Assembly (NCBI GenBank): GCA_018287875.1
Contig: JAGVVL010000018.1
Location: forward strand, 1,166,001 to 1,230,000
Origin: Nigrospora sphaerica
Taxonomy: Eukaryota; Ascomycota; Sordariomycetes; Amphisphaeriales; Apiosporaceae
Direction of reading: 5' to 3'
DNA length: 64,000 bases
Within the stretch, counting starts at the first letter, position 1. Each line of letters opens with the position of its first letter. The position numbers and the translations under genes were made by a program. Below the pieces are notes generated by a model. It made no database searches. It was not told where the DNA came from and saw only the letters and a program-made list of their open reading frames with translations. Of the stretch, positions 1-11,619 are shown piece after piece.

Positions 1-135
1 ACAAGCTCAAGAAGTGGGCAATGCATCAGTCATCCGCTTTTTATAATCAAAGTCTATCGTATCTAACGGGGGTCTCCTTTGCTCCGTTTTCCCAGATAAT
101 GCACCGCTGCTCCGCCCACGACACGCGCGGCGCTT

Positions 136-1550
136 CTACGCCAGGGACTTGCAGTCGCCCTCCTTGAGCTTGCCGGCCTCGACCAGTCTCTTGACCTCGC
201 CGCTCCAGACGCTCTTGATCTCGTCGGCGACCTTGAGGCCGTTGAGCTTGCTCGCCAGCTCGGCAATCTCCTCGGCCTCGATCTTGCTCTGGATGGTGTC
301 GACGTCGCCCAGGACGGCGTCGATCTGGGCCGCGCTGGCGTCGCCGCCCGTGGCGAAGTAGTTGGCGTCCTTAACGCTGCCCTTGAGGACACGCTTGTTC
401 TTCTTGACGGCGTTCTTGGCCGCCTCCTTGGCCTTCTTGCCGGCCTCGCGGTCCTGCTTGGCCTTCTCCTCGGCCTCCTTGGCCGCCTTCTCCTCGGCCT
501 CCTTCTTCAGGCGGGCGTCCTCCTTGGCCTTGGCCTCGGCGGCCTCCTTGTCGAGGCGCTTCTTGTTCTTGGCCGCGTTGGCCTCCTTCTTGAAGCGCTT
601 GATGCGCTCGTCGCCGGCGGCGCACTCGTCCAGCAGCTTACGCAGACGCGCGTTGTCGTCGGCCTTTCTCTTCTTGCGGGCGTTCTGGTTCTTGCGCTCC
701 ATGTGGCGCTTCTGGTCACGGTTCTCGTTGTCGTCGGGCACGTCCTCGTCGAGGTACTCAAAGGTCCTCCAGCTGTCAAAGTTGTACCAGAAGTTGTAGA
801 AGGCCTCGACCTCCTCCCTGGTGGCGTCGTCGCCGCCGAGCTGGGGCACGGGTTGGACCTTGCTGAAGCGGGACTCGGCCTTGAAGACGCGGCCCCAGGA
901 CTTCAGGTAGTTCTTCTGGGCCTCCTTCTTGGATGGCGGCTCGACGTCGGCCTTCTCGTCGACCGAGTCGAACTGGCGGCGCTTGGTGGGGTTGAGGAGC
1001 ACCTCGGTGGCCTTCTGGATGCACTTGAAGAAGTTGTCGTCCTCGGTGGCACCCGAGGCGGCCTTCTTGTCGGGGTGGTGCTTGAGGACCTTCTTGCGGT
1101 GGGCGCGCTTGATCTGGTCCTCGGTGGCCTTGTAACGGTACTTGGACAGGCCGAGCACCTGGTAGTGATCTTGCGACTGCGCGGGGGGGGCGGGGGTTAG
1201 CAAGGATGGATCCACGTAGACGAAAGAAGGGTTGCCCCGGGAGGAGGAAGCCTTACCTTCCAGTCCTTGGCCTCGCGCTGCAGCATCATGGGGTCCTCGG
1301 GCTCGCTGATCTCGCCATCGTCGTCCTTCTCGATGCGGGTGGCCTTCTCCTCGGCTTGGATGCGATCGTCCTCGGAGAAGGTGCGCTTGTGGCGGGCACG
1401 GCGGGCGTGGGCGAGGAAGTGCGGGCCGACGGGCTCGATGGTGCGCTGCGTGTGCGAGGTAACCTTTCCGACGGGCTTGAAGTCCTTCTCGGCCGTCCAG
1501 CCCTCTGCCAGGGGCAGGAGCGACTTCTCAACAACAGTAGCCGACGACAT
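136..1550 (-). CDS. ZUO1: Zuotin, ribosome-associated DnaJ (Hsp40) co-chaperone
   Basis: Two exons: 1550-1257 and 1176-136. The intron 1177-1256 has a GTAAGG donor and GCAG acceptor and is phase 0. The product is 444 aa, against 433 aa for the yeast protein. The N-terminus (about residues 1-98) is the zuotin homology region that links the protein to its atypical Hsp70 partner. The J domain follows at about 101-170, with the HPD motif at 132-134 that stimulates the Hsp70 ATPase. A long Lys/Ala/Glu-rich charged helix (about 230-350) fits the ribosome-binding middle domain, and a short helical C-terminus ends the protein. No SANT domains are present, as is usual for fungal forms compared with animal DNAJC2. 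With Ssz1 it should form the ribosome-associated complex at the polypeptide exit tunnel. It is transcribed divergently from the Mzm1 gene. The family assignment is firm. Confidence 0.95.
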
Positions 1551-1950
1551 GGTGTTTGTGGGTGTTTGCTAGTCGTGTTTTGGGAAGAGACGAAACACCA
1601 ACGTGGGAGGGGCCAAACCAGCTGCAATTTTTCTGTATGCTGAAGTTTTTGGTGGAGCCGCTGCTTCTCGAGGCAATGCATCCCTACCGCTTGGCTTGCT
1701 GGCCTAGACCAGCGAGAGTCAATCCGTTCCTAGTATCAGCCACAGCAGTCATGCGCACTAGCCACGAATTTTTTCCAACTCCAGACCCGTCACCGAACGA
1801 AGCTATACCTTTCGGTTGTCATCTCGAAAGCTTCACTTATACCGAAACCCGACCCGCGTCTGTTCGCACCGCCTGGGTCGCCCTCCTACACCACGCAAAC
1901 ACTCAACCCCCCCGCCGCCGTCTCAAACCCCCCGAGACTACAGACCGACC
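1551..1950. promoter_or_regulatory. Shared divergent promoter region, zuotin / Mzm1
   Basis: This 400 bp gap separates two divergent start codons, so it must hold both core promoters. The part next to the Mzm1 start (about 1890-1945) is C-rich and pyrimidine-biased, as is common in fungal 5' leaders. I see no TATA box or other element I can name with confidence. Confidence 0.5.
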
Positions 1951-2478
1951 ATGGCCGCTCTCGCCGCCTACAGAAACCTCTTTCGCGCCGCCCGGATAAC
2001 ATTCCAAGGTACGCATGGAGCATTACCCATGCACCCAACCCCTGCCATCCACCATGTCCTCTCTGTCTGACCAGCGCGCCTAGGCGACGAACCCATCCTC
2101 AACGCCGCCCTCTCGCAGATCCGTCTCGGCTTCCGCCAGAACGCCTCATTAGAAGCCTCGAGCCCCGAGGCCGTTGAGAACATCAAGCACGCCGAGGAGG
2201 TGGCGGCGATATTAAAACAGAACGTCGTCCAGGGTCGCAAGGACGGCGACGCCTACAGTAGGTGGCCTGGTCTTTCGCAATACTGCTGCTACCGTCCCTC
2301 CCGCTCCCTCGAACCACTTCGGACTAACCAACGCCACGCAGAGCTGCGGATACACGAGTTCACAGAAAGAGGCGACAACGACTCGATCAAAGTCGCTGGC
2401 CAGACTACCATTGACGGCCAGGCCATGAAGCCCATGAGGCGGGCGGGTAGCAAACCAACCACGTGCTGCAGCGCATGA
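1951..2478 (+). CDS. MZM1: Mzm1-like LYR-motif mitochondrial complex III assembly factor
   Basis: Three exons: 1951-2008, 2084-2257 and 2342-2478, giving 122 aa in one continuous frame. Donors are GTACGC and GTAGGT; acceptors are TAG and CAG. The first exon encodes the LYR-type motif (AAYRNLFRAARITFQ). The middle exon gives the helical segment ending in LKQNVVQGRK, and the last exon begins KLRIHEFTERGDND, the conserved end of Mzm1/LYRM7 proteins. The family acts in the mitochondrial matrix, binding the Rieske protein (Rip1) and stabilising it before insertion into the bc1 complex. The C-terminus after about residue 105 (RRAGSKPTTCCSA) is not conserved as far as I can tell. Length matches fungal family members. 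The exon structure explains why no single long frame is seen here. Confidence 0.85.
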
Positions 2479-3128
2479 GCGCGGTCCGATACCGCGAACG
2501 GTGTGATGGCGCACGTCGCGCCGTCCCCGTCGGTTTGTACGATTACTTGACGATACCCAGTGTACCATCCTCAAAGCATGAATATTACCTCGACAAAGCA
2601 CAGGCGTAAAATCCGCTCGCATCTCCCCGGCCCGACATAGCAATTCGTCTCTCAAAGCAAGTGTTCATTGGCCATTTCAAGTCGCTTAGCGCCTCTTACG
2701 CCGTCGCTATCCACGTCGTTTTCGTACGCACGGGCGCAACTTAGCAGGCTATAGCAACGCCGATGAAGCAACTCCATGGTCCCCAGAGCACGGCAAAAAT
2801 TTCCCTGGGTCGTTGTGCAAACGCTTCCACGCGCTTGGGAGGCTTTGTGGGCTACAGAGGGCAGAGTTCGTCGATCAAAGTATCATTGCATCATCTGCTG
2901 TGCCCACCTCCATCCTCAGTACCGTGGCCGCCTGCGGCATCGACAATCAAAACAGGTCACATCCCGAATTACTAGATGGTGCTGCGAACACTTGATCTCT
3001 ATTGCGAGACTACTTGGTATAACTTATGTGTCGTCATCGTCCAGTGACTGAAAGCCCTGCCAGAACGCCAACCCATGCAAGAACGCCGACCCATGCAAGA
3101 ACGCCGTCCATAATCCCCTCAGATGCCT
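2479..3128. other. Convergent intergenic region, Mzm1 / Slt11
   Basis: This 650 bp lies between two convergent genes and must contain both 3' UTRs. It includes a short tandem repeat at about 3063-3107 (unit near 18 bp, containing CCATGCAAGAACGCC, a little over two copies). No coding potential that I can support. Confidence 0.5.
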
Positions 3129-4283
3129 TTAGTTGCCCGCCAAGCTGGCGTAGTTTACGTCGCCCGCGCCTGGCGGCGCCGCGATGGCGTTCAGGCCGTC
3201 GTCCTGCGGCTGCGGCTGTTGCGAACCCTCACCCTGCGTGAGTTGGCCCTGCGGGCGGCCGCCTCCCAGGGCCTTCTGGCCGCCCTTCCTGACGTCGCTG
3301 AAGGCGCTCCTGCCGTCTCGGATCATCTCGGAGCGCTGCTCCTTGTTCATGGTGCCGACGGCCTTGGGCACGCTCCACCGGATGCGCAGCGGGCAGCCGG
3401 CGATGACGGCACGGCCCTGGCAGGCCTCGGCCGCCCTCTCGGCCGCCTCACGCGTCTCGTAGTTGACAAAGGCGCAGTGCGACATGTGGCTGCACACCAA
3501 ACTCTTGATCTTGCCATGCACCTTGAAGAAGTCGCGCAGCTTGTACTCGGGCAGGTCGTCCTCGATGCCCGTCACGAACAGCGACATGACGGCCTTGTCG
3601 GCGGGCGGGAGCCAGTCCTTGGGGCCGGGCGGTAGCTGTGAGGCCGGGGGGAACGGCCGGCGGTTGGAGCCGCGGGGACCGGCGCCGACGGCGGCGGCGG
3701 CCTTGGAGTCCCGCGTGCGGATGGGCCCGGGCCCGCCCACACCGGCGCCGATCGGGGCGCTCCCGCCGCTGCTGGACTCGGCGGCGGCGCCGTCTTCGAT
3801 GGCGCGGCCCTTGCGGAAGTAAGGCTTGCTCGTGGCCAGCTTGCGCAGCAGCTCGCGGGCCTTCTCGTCCGTCTTCTCGTACTCCTCGGTGCCGCCGCGG
3901 CCCTCCTCGATCTCCTTCTCCATGTTCTGGGCAAAGTACTCGCGGTTGACCTCGCTGCCGGGACCGGGGGCGATCATCTTGAGGGCAGCATCGCGCACGG
4001 CGATGGGCAGGCCGAAGGACAGGTCGAGCATGCAGCACTGGCAGCAGTTCTTGAGGCGCGCGCACGTCAGGCAGATGTTGGTGCGCTTCTTGCGGCCGTG
4101 GGCGCGGTCGCCGCTCCAGGAGAAGATGGTGAAGGGACGCGTGCAGATCTTGCACTCGGCGCCGTAGTCCTCCTTGAGCATCTTGACGTAGGGGTTGTCG
4201 GGCAGGCAGGACTCGCAGACCGAGGGGAAATCGGTCGACTCCCACCCGGACCGGTTGAGGTCTTGTTTGATCTGTGGCGGCAT
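3129..4283 (-). CDS. SLT11: Pre-mRNA-splicing factor Slt11/Ecm2 (RBM22 family)
   Basis: Intronless, 384 aa. The N-terminal zinc-binding region has CXXC pairs at 23/26, 44/47 and 71/74 plus a CCQCC cluster at 80-84, as in Slt11/Ecm2 and human RBM22. A helical segment and a low-complexity Gly/Ala/Ser-rich linker (about 165-220) lead to one RRM at about 230-310 (LFVTGIEDD... CAFVNYETREAAERA). The tail is Gln/Gly-rich and ends in NYASLAGN. The family joins the activated spliceosome (NineTeen complex-associated) and contacts the U6 and U2/U6 region, so it acts in the nucleus. It sits tail-to-tail with Mzm1. The start is the first Met of the conserved MPPQIKQDLNR end. Assignment is confident. Confidence 0.93.
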   Translation of the reverse strand: MPPQIKQDLNRSGWESTDFPSVCESCLPDNPYVKMLKEDYGAECKICTRPFTIFSWSGDRAHGRKKRTNICLTCARLKNCCQCCMLDLSFGLPIAVRDAALKMIAPGPGSEVNREYFAQNMEKEIEEGRGGTEEYEKTDEKARELLRKLATSKPYFRKGRAIEDGAAAESSSGGSAPIGAGVGGPGPIRTRDSKAAAAVGAGPRGSNRRPFPPASQLPPGPKDWLPPADKAVMSLFVTGIEDDLPEYKLRDFFKVHGKIKSLVCSHMSHCAFVNYETREAAERAAEACQGRAVIAGCPLRIRWSVPKAVGTMNKEQRSEMIRDGRSAFSDVRKGGQKALGGGRPQGQLTQGEGSQQPQPQDDGLNAIAAPPGAGDVNYASLAGN

Positions 4284-7200
4284 CGTAGACGGCGAGACGG
4301 GGCGACACAGCAGATGCGCGGGTAGGACGCGCTCGAGTTAACGTGGAAAGCGGCGCGGGTGGATTGAACGGGCGGCTTCGGCCGTTTCGTTGATGATGGT
4401 GGCAAGGTAAGGTAAATGTCAGAACCAACGTATGGGTCAGAAAAGAGGGTGTAACAAGCGTGGTTCCATTCGCAATAGCTAAGTGTGCAGGGGTCTACAT
4501 AGCCTAGACCCCTCCTCGCACGGGCCCCTCCTGGCAGCTGTCAGACAGCTGTAGGGCTATCGTACACTGGCCTCTGAAGCACAAGACGGTGGCACAACTT
4601 CTAGACCTATGTGGTAGCAAAAGGAAGCATAGTTTATATCCCCCATTCACCATTCCGTGTTGGTAAGTTAACTTATTATTTGCGGGATGCAAGCTCATGG
4701 TTGGTACCTCCATCTGCAATTCCAAATAGATTGCATAAGCCGCCTAAGCTACAGAAGCACTTGAGAGTGGCTGATTGGATGATGGCCAGTGTCCATTGTT
4801 TGGACCAATCATTTACATCCTAAGCGCGATAGGCGTAGCTGCAAAGGTACTTACCTGACTTACTTTCTTTGGAGAGCACAAGGTGCTTGGCGGGCCCACT
4901 TCAAACCAACACTCGATGCGCGAGGAACCTGAAATAGTCTTGCTTACGAACTTAACATGCCAGGAATAGAAATAAGTTTTGTAGCTAAAGTCACTATGGT
5001 TCTTAGCAGTGTTGCCTTCGAACAGATGTGGGTTGATTGTACACTTATGCCAGGAGTACTTACTCACCCAATGTTGCTTCAACACTGTTCCTTCTGCTAA
5101 GTACCGTCATGGACGAATTGCTAAATTCCCTAAAGATTGCTAGAATCGCATACAGCATGATTACACAAGGCTCCCCAGAAAGACTCCAGCGATATGCTAT
5201 GGGGCAGATATATCGCATTTCACATTGGCGGCAACTTCATGAAGGCAAAGAGCTCGTGACGTCAGTCCGAGGGCCCCGTGTTGTGTCATCAAGTGGTCTG
5301 ATGGAAACTCTTCAAGTGTGGGGGCATTCAAGGGCGGGATGGTGTTTTAACAATATATGGCAACGAAGAGCTGTGGCGCAATTTTTCAGAATAGGATACA
5401 ATTCGACACAAGTGACCCACGAAAAGAGCCGAGTATACCGACGAGGGATTTTCAGTATGAAGTCGGCGAGAATTCGGCGATGGACTGGCAAATAATTGGG
5501 CGAAAATTAAGAAAAAGGGAATAGTTTGAGCGGAGAAGACAGAGTGCCTAGAAAGATTCAACCTGTACTTTACCTCGCAACTGCTTCAGTGGCTCTCTCG
5601 TGCTCCGCAACCTTCCTGAGCGAAAATACTCACAACTTGCGGGCCCAAGAGCTTACCACGTTCCCATAAATTGCTTTGCGTCTACTCAAGGCAGGTGCTC
5701 GGACGGTCGAGGATGACGAAATAATTTGCGTGATTCTGTTGTTTCAAGCCATGTTGCAGGCGTCCTGGGTTACGTGGCGCCGTATGTTGTGTAAGTATAG
5801 CTCGGGAATGGATGAAGGATTCCGTTTAACGCTGTGCTTTACCCTAAAACACACCCGGTAACCGAAGTAAGAAGATAAGTGATAAATGGCAGGAAATTGA
5901 CGTAATAAGGAGGTAACGAGAAGGTGATAACCTCCGTAGTGTTTGTGAAGAAGTCCGAGCCCCGCGAGAGCCGGAGCGACGAGCCATCAAATAGCAGAGC
6001 GCCACGCAAGCGCCCTGGCGAGTCAGCCTCCCCGGGCCTTACCCACGAGGGGCGGGCAACGCGCAAGAAAGCTGGAGCGTCAATCGTGGAACACCCCGCA
6101 TTTATACATTTTATTCAACATGCTGACAGTAATGATAATCTTATGCCCATGGCTTGGAGGTTGGCAGTGGACACAAACCCATGCTCTGCGTGGCAAGAAA
6201 AACGATCATCGGTCTGCCTATCGCCATTGAGGATGGCAGATCTTTGCCTGATACGGACAACAGAAACTAAACATTGCCAAGCATCCTGGACCCCTGGTCG
6301 GCCAGGGGTAGCTAGGCCTTGGTCCGTCTAAAATCTCGTATCGCAAAAGCGATGGTAGGGCACCGCGAGGATCATCGACGAGGCGTCAAGGTATGCATTG
6401 GCCAGAATGGAAAGGCGCTGGGTCGATCAAGGAGAATCTTCATCTGGTAGGTGGCGGCGCGAAGCGATGATGCTGTTTACGACATCCCTTTACTCTTCGT
6501 AGTTCTCACAACTGCAGAACCCAAAGGATTGAACGCATGATTGTCCCCGTCGCCTTCTCCCCAATTCAGCCTCAGAAGCGCTTCATATTAGGTTTTAGGG
6601 CGCTGCCTCCAGTCACCACCCCCTACGGGAACAAAGTCCTGGGTCGAGTCGGGTGGCGACACGGCAGCGGTTCCTGGGCAGGCTCGGCGCAGCCGGGGCT
6701 ATCTTGTCGACCTGACGGCCTGTCACTCCAATTCGTCTTAGCGGCAATACATTGCCGGCCCTACCACCTTAGCCTGTTAGACAAAACACAGGCAGCCAGT
6801 TGATGCTGCCATGTCGCCCAGCAAATGCCGGGGATGGATAGGCAAATGGAACCGTCTGGGGTTTGGGGTGGGATTGATAGCCCAAAACGTGCTGTGGGCC
6901 TTTCCGAACGGCTTGCAACCCTTTGGCGAACATCGTGGGAGCCAGATCAAACGCCACCGGAGGACATCGTGACGGCCGACGCGCCGGTCCGACGGGCCTG
7001 GCGTCTGGGCGCTGAGGATTCGGGTTGCCGACATACTGGCCGACCGAAAAGCCTTCCCCCGCGCGGAAGGACGGGTCGACCAGCTGCCCTTCCCCCGGAT
7101 TGGCGCCCTCCCCAGAACGGACGCCTCACACCGCCTGCGAGAAGATCACGAAAGGGGAGCCGTCGCGAATCGGCAAGCCACGGCGACGTCGTGCGGGTTC

Positions 7201-7657
7201 CACCGCCAGGGACCCAGAGAAAAAAAAAAAAAAAGAGAAGTGCCAGCAAGGCACCAACGACGGGGACGGGTGGGCGATCGTAATCTCGCGGCGGCCTCCG
7301 GCGATGCCGGCTCACACCAAATCTGCCTCCCGACTGGGATTCATTAACGTTAGCATGCCCCCCCCTCCCCGGGTAGGTTAGCTGTAGTACCTGATGGAGT
7401 TGGCGATGACCTAGTAGAGAAAGCCCATTGCCGTCTGGCATGCTGCACAAAACAACTCGGCCGACCTCCGCAAGCGAGACCACGCTTCCCGCTTCTCCGC
7501 GCCGACAAAGCTCGTATTCACCCTGAGTCGTACAAGATGCATATCGAGGTCCCTCCCCCGGGCGTAGGTGACCAGCAATCTCTCGGCTCTTGCTGGCCGG
7601 CTCGGCCCGGCTCGCCCGCACGTACATGGCTAACGGAAACAGAACGGGCAGCCGCCG
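4284..7657. other. Gene-free stretch upstream of the DUF3176 gene
   Basis: I see no recognisable gene in these 3.4 kb on either strand. Open frames are short and lack family resemblance. Notable small features are a perfect 8+1+8 inverted repeat (CAGCTGTC-A-GACAGCTG) near 4536-4552 and an A-run of about 15 at 7208-7222. The part from about 4600 to 5900 is visibly less GC-rich than the flanking genes and could be old decayed repeat DNA, but no element can be named. Confidence 0.5.
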
Positions 7658-9492
7658 ATGCCTAGCCCCGGCACCCCCTTCAGCCCCTACGGCTCCCCGC
7701 AGGCGAAGGGGCTGAATGGCAACTACGTCGAGCTGAACGATCTGAAGGCAGAGGAGGCGGCGGGCTCGGCCCGGGACATCGGCGACGATGAGGCCAACCA
7801 CAGAGACAGCCTACCGCCGCGCCCGGAGAAGCAGGGAGAGGAGAGCGGTTGGTGGGTGATTGAGATCGTTTCCTGCGTCGTCAGCGCCCTGGCGCTGGCC
7901 GCCATTCTGGTCACCGTGGCCCTCATGGACGGGAAGGCGCTCAGCTACTGGCCCATGAAGATCACCCTCAACTCCTTCGTGTCCTTCATGTCGACGGTTT
8001 CCAAGGCCACCCTGCTTCTCCCCGTCTCCGAAGCCATCAGCCAGCTGAAATGGCTCTGGTTCCGGTCCGCCGGCTCGCTCGAGGACATCCAGAAGTTCGA
8101 CGAGGCCAGCCGAGGGACCTGGGGCAGCGTCAAGCTGCTCTTCCACACGCAGCGTGTGCATCTCGCCAAGCTTGGCGCCTTGGTCATGATATTGGCACTG
8201 TGCATGGACCCCTTCTTTCAGCAGGTCATCCTGTACCCGCCCAGGAGGGTGGCATTGCCGGAGGCCAACGCCACCATCCCCCTGTCGACCGGCTACAGCT
8301 TGTACAGCCCGGGCGCCATCATGGCGCTCCGCCAGCCTACTGTCGACATGAAGGCGGCCTTCATCACCGGCCTCTACAACACCAACCCGCGGCCGCAGGA
8401 CGACTACGAGGTGACGCCGCAATGCCGAACGGGCAATTGCACGTGGCCCGAGCCCTATCGCTCGCTGGCCGTGTGCACCAAGTGTGCCAACACGACGTCT
8501 CTCATCACACCCAACAAGAACTCGTGTCGGAACGGTAAATGTGCCGAGACCCTGCCGAACGGGTTGTCGTTCGATACGTCTCTCGGCGGGCAGCTCTTCA
8601 TGAACTCCACTGGCTACGCGACATCCATCAACTTTAACAACACGCAGCCCACCCTCGTGACGGTGTCGACCATGCGGGGAATGCACAGCTATAATGTACG
8701 GGAGCTTTGGGGCATCACCTCGAACGAGTGTGTTCTGTACTAGTACGTATCGCCCGCGAACAGCCCCGGTCGAAAACTGGTGCCTGACAAGTGGGATTAG
8801 CTGTGTGAACGAATACAGCGCCGAGGTGACCAACGGCGTCTTCAAGGAGACCGTTATGAAGTCCTACACCCAGGACCACGACGTCCGGAATACCGACAAC
8901 ATCACCATCACCGTCCCGCCCGTGGGAAATGAGACGGCGCCGACCGACTACGTGGTGACGCATGCGTCCTTCCTAGCACTGCAGAACTACATCGGTGTAA
9001 GTCACCACGATTCAACCGGCAAGCTTGTAGGAAGCTGAGCTGATATCTCCCTTTGTATAGGCGCTCTTCATCGGCAACGTGACGGGTTACACGGCCGAGA
9101 CTATGGCGTCTAGCGACTTCGTGAGAGCACTGTACGACATCGGCAACGAGGGGATGGGGGTCCCGAAGCCCGGCGGCGAGAACAACACGATTGCCGCCAT
9201 CGGCGCCAGCCTGACCAAGGCCCTGCGCCTGCACACTGGAGACGACCAGGCGGCGAACGACACGCGCAACATGGTGCTTGGTACGACGTGGTACGAGGAG
9301 ACGTATGTGAGCGTGCAGTGGCCGTGGATAATTCTCCCCGTCCTGCTGGAGGTCACGGCCTTCATCTTCCTCCTCATGACCATCGTCAAATGCAAAGCAA
9401 CCGGCGTGGCCATCTGGAAGAGCTCTACGCTGCCCATCTTGCAGGGCAAGGTGAAGGATCTCCACGACTCATTCGAGCAGCGGCGGCATTAA
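7658..9492 (+). CDS. DUF3176 multi-pass membrane protein
   Basis: Three exons: 7658-8742, 8801-8996 and 9061-9492 (570 aa, phases 2 and 0). An N-terminal cytosolic tail of about 65 residues precedes membrane segments near 70-90 (VIEIVSCVVSALALAAILVTV), 105-125 and 170-190. A long, probably extracytosolic domain follows, carrying several N-x-T/S sequons and the Cys-rich signature QCRTGNCTWPEPYRSLAVCTKC typical of fungal DUF3176 proteins. One last membrane helix (WIILPVLLEVTAFIFLLMTIV) lies near the C-terminus. The cysteines before and after the first intron (ECVLYYCVNEY) match the family, which supports that splice. The biochemical function of DUF3176 is unknown to me; the family is expanded in filamentous ascomycetes. 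An additional upstream exon cannot be excluded. Confidence 0.85.
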
Positions 9493-10434
9493 GGGTGGGC
9501 CGAGCCGGTAACTCGGGAGACTATATGTATTTAATGTGTTACACGTAATTGCTTGATGCCTTCCTTACGAAGACCGTAGAGGCAGTCTGTCTCGTTCGTG
9601 TTGATGTGACGCTCGGTGGGTGACCGGCATACTGCTCAAGTGTCTTGTAACAGCGCACACGAGATTATGTGGCCATGGCGAATGCGGGTACCGGGTTGGC
9701 GAGGCCACGTCCCGGTCAGCCGTGGTGCTACCGCCCTTGAGGTACATCATTTCTCCGCAGCAAGTGTCGACTTTCGGACTCATGAGGATAGGTCAAGTTT
9801 GGTTTCCGAGGTTGCTGGTAAAGGAACCGCAGCTGGAGGTGACCGAACGACCTTCCATAACCGCTCTTGCGGACGAGGAGGACCCCACGTTGCCGCCACT
9901 GACGACTTCACCCTCGGCTAAGCGCTCTCTCTCCGGGAACTGTCAGGCTCCCTTACGACCGCACTCGTAGCCACCCCATCGGCGCCGCATTTCGAGGGAG
10001 CCTCTATATACTGGTGTAGATGCTGGTTGCTTTCCCGAGTCGGGTCCTCGGTAGATAAACCGTCGTGGCGCCCGTCCGCCGTCCGTCTGCGAGGCAACGG
10101 CTGGTTCAATTCTTGGTGAGGGGCTTCTGTACATCCTGGAGGCATGCCCACTCGCCACGGAGAGGACGAGCCGCCGAGCGCGGCGTGAGGTTCGGGGGAG
10201 CTCCGTTTTGCGGGCCAAGTAGATGTTCGCGTTCAAGCAGCGCAGGCAAAGACGACCAAAAGCGACCGAATATTTCCATATACAACGAATACCCACGAAG
10301 ACACTGCCACGTTGTGGTTTCGCCCCCGGGACTGCAGAAACCGCGTTCTCGTCACATTCCCTCATGGGAATTGCCGACAGGTCGGCAAGCTGACTGCCTC
10401 TGGGGCGCTGGGCTGTTGTGTCGGCATGCTCGGC
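9493..10434. other. Intergenic, DUF3176 to C2H2 gene (convergent)
   Basis: The 942 bp between the 3' ends of two convergent genes. No gene, tRNA or repeat that I can support; short open frames only. Confidence 0.45.
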
Positions 10435-10938
10435 TCAGTCGGTGGGATGCCTCGGGTCATAGACCTCGTAGCCCTCGTCGGCCGTGTCGCTCTCGTCATC
10501 GTCGGCCAGCGTCTTCTCCTCCTTGCGCGACTCCTTGGCTGGGTCCACCTTGGCCTCGCCAGGTTTGGCGTCGTCGCCGCCCCCGCCGACGGGCGCAAAG
10601 GCGCTCTTGAAGCCGCTCTTCTTGAAGCCGCCCTTCTTGAGCCCCCCTCCGCCGCCGGGGCCGGCGGCGTCGGCGTCGGCGCTGCCCAGCTTGATGCTGA
10701 TGAGGCCGTCCGTCTTGGCCTCGGCCTTGCGGGCGCGGGCGGCGGCCGTCGGGTCCTTGACCATTTGCTTCATGTCTTTCATGCGCTGGCGGTGACTGTG
10801 ATCGTAGGACGACAGGTGGGCCTCGTAATCGTTCATGCGGCTGTAGCCCTTGGAGCACAGCTCGCAGTAGAAGGACTGCATGGCGGCACGGGCGGACGCC
10901 GTCTGTGCCTGCGGCAGCGTCTGATGTCGCGGCGGCAT
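10435..10938 (-). CDS. C2H2 zinc-finger protein, GPATCH8/ZNF804-type finger
   Basis: Intronless, 167 aa. The start at 10938 (MPPRHQTLPQAQ) is preferred over an upstream in-frame extension because the extension is Arg-rich filler. One C2H2 finger lies at residues 25-47 (C25, C28, H41, H47; FYCELCSKGYSRMNDYEAHLSSYDHSH), followed by a basic helix RQRMKDMKQMVKD. This finger-plus-helix closely resembles that of animal GPATCH8 and ZNF804, proteins linked to RNA processing. The rest is low-complexity: a Gly-rich stretch (100-110), FKKSGFKSAFAPV (about 115-127), and an acidic tail (DDDESDTADEGYEVYDPRHPTD). Nuclear location and a splicing or RNA-related role are inference. It is divergent from the Mcp1 gene. 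Confidence 0.75.
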   Translation of the reverse strand: MPPRHQTLPQAQTASARAAMQSFYCELCSKGYSRMNDYEAHLSSYDHSHRQRMKDMKQMVKDPTAAARARKAEAKTDGLISIKLGSADADAAGPGGGGGLKKGGFKKSGFKSAFAPVGGGGDDAKPGEAKVDPAKESRKEEKTLADDDESDTADEGYEVYDPRHPTD

Positions 10939-11619
10939 GTTGGCGTTTGGCCACCTGAGCGGCGGTGCGTTTCGGTCGCAGGCGGTTGGTCGACGGCGAG
11001 GCACACGGAGGAGTCGCACGGGTGCGGGATTCGGCGCGCGGACTGCGATGTGTCACGATACCAAACACACACCGGTGAGGTATCACAGATGCGATGGATG
11101 CTTCGCGCGTTGGGAATCGCGAACGGGCAGATCCAGCGATGATTCTGCCCGCTGGGGTACCTAAGGGTGGTACATGACGCTACGGAGTACCACGGTACTA
11201 TCCATCTAGACTAATGTACATCAGCCCGCCATGTCCCCCTATGGGACCGACGTGTAATCGCTGGTCCAAGATTGGCGGGGTTTCAGCCAAACCTGTAGCT
11301 TGGGCGCGCCTTGGGGCTCGAGGGGCTTTTCTGACTGGAGGGGCTGCGCCAACTGGAAATCGTCGATTGGCTCGCTCTCCCCCAGCGGGGGCCGGTACTC
11401 CAGTCCCCGAGGCTGCTAGAAGTTCAATTCGAGTGGGGGCAGTCCAACTCCCACCATCGATACATGGATGCCGCGCATAAACAACCGATCCGGCGGGTTC
11501 CGCGAAGGTCCTCGTGACTGGGCTGTGATTTTGTTTCTGATGTTTTCCTGAGCCATACGCTGTATATCGCCCACGCTGTCCGCGGTGTTCTGCCCTCGCC
11601 AAGTCGAGGTTACGCCGCC
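10939..11619. promoter_or_regulatory. Divergent promoter region, C2H2 gene / Mcp1 gene
   Basis: 681 bp between divergent starts. Several ggtac/gtacc palindromic words occur around 11155-11205. No named regulatory element can be supported. Confidence 0.4.

Noticed and set aside
703..1200. Leu/Val/Gly-rich + strand frame opposite zuotin
   Set aside because: Antisense shadow of the J-domain coding region; no family resemblance.
3448..4428. 326-codon minus-strand frame overlapping Slt11
   Set aside because: Arg/Pro-rich shadow in another frame of the Slt11 gene.
5037..5495. 152-codon + strand frame in the 4.3-7.6 kb gap
   Set aside because: No domain, no splice context, and composition like the surrounding non-coding DNA.
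10312..11142. Long + strand open frame (276 codons) opposite the C2H2 gene
   Set aside because: It mirrors the GC-rich coding of the minus-strand zinc-finger gene; it is Leu/Gly/Ala-rich with no domain, while the opposite strand has a clear C2H2 finger.
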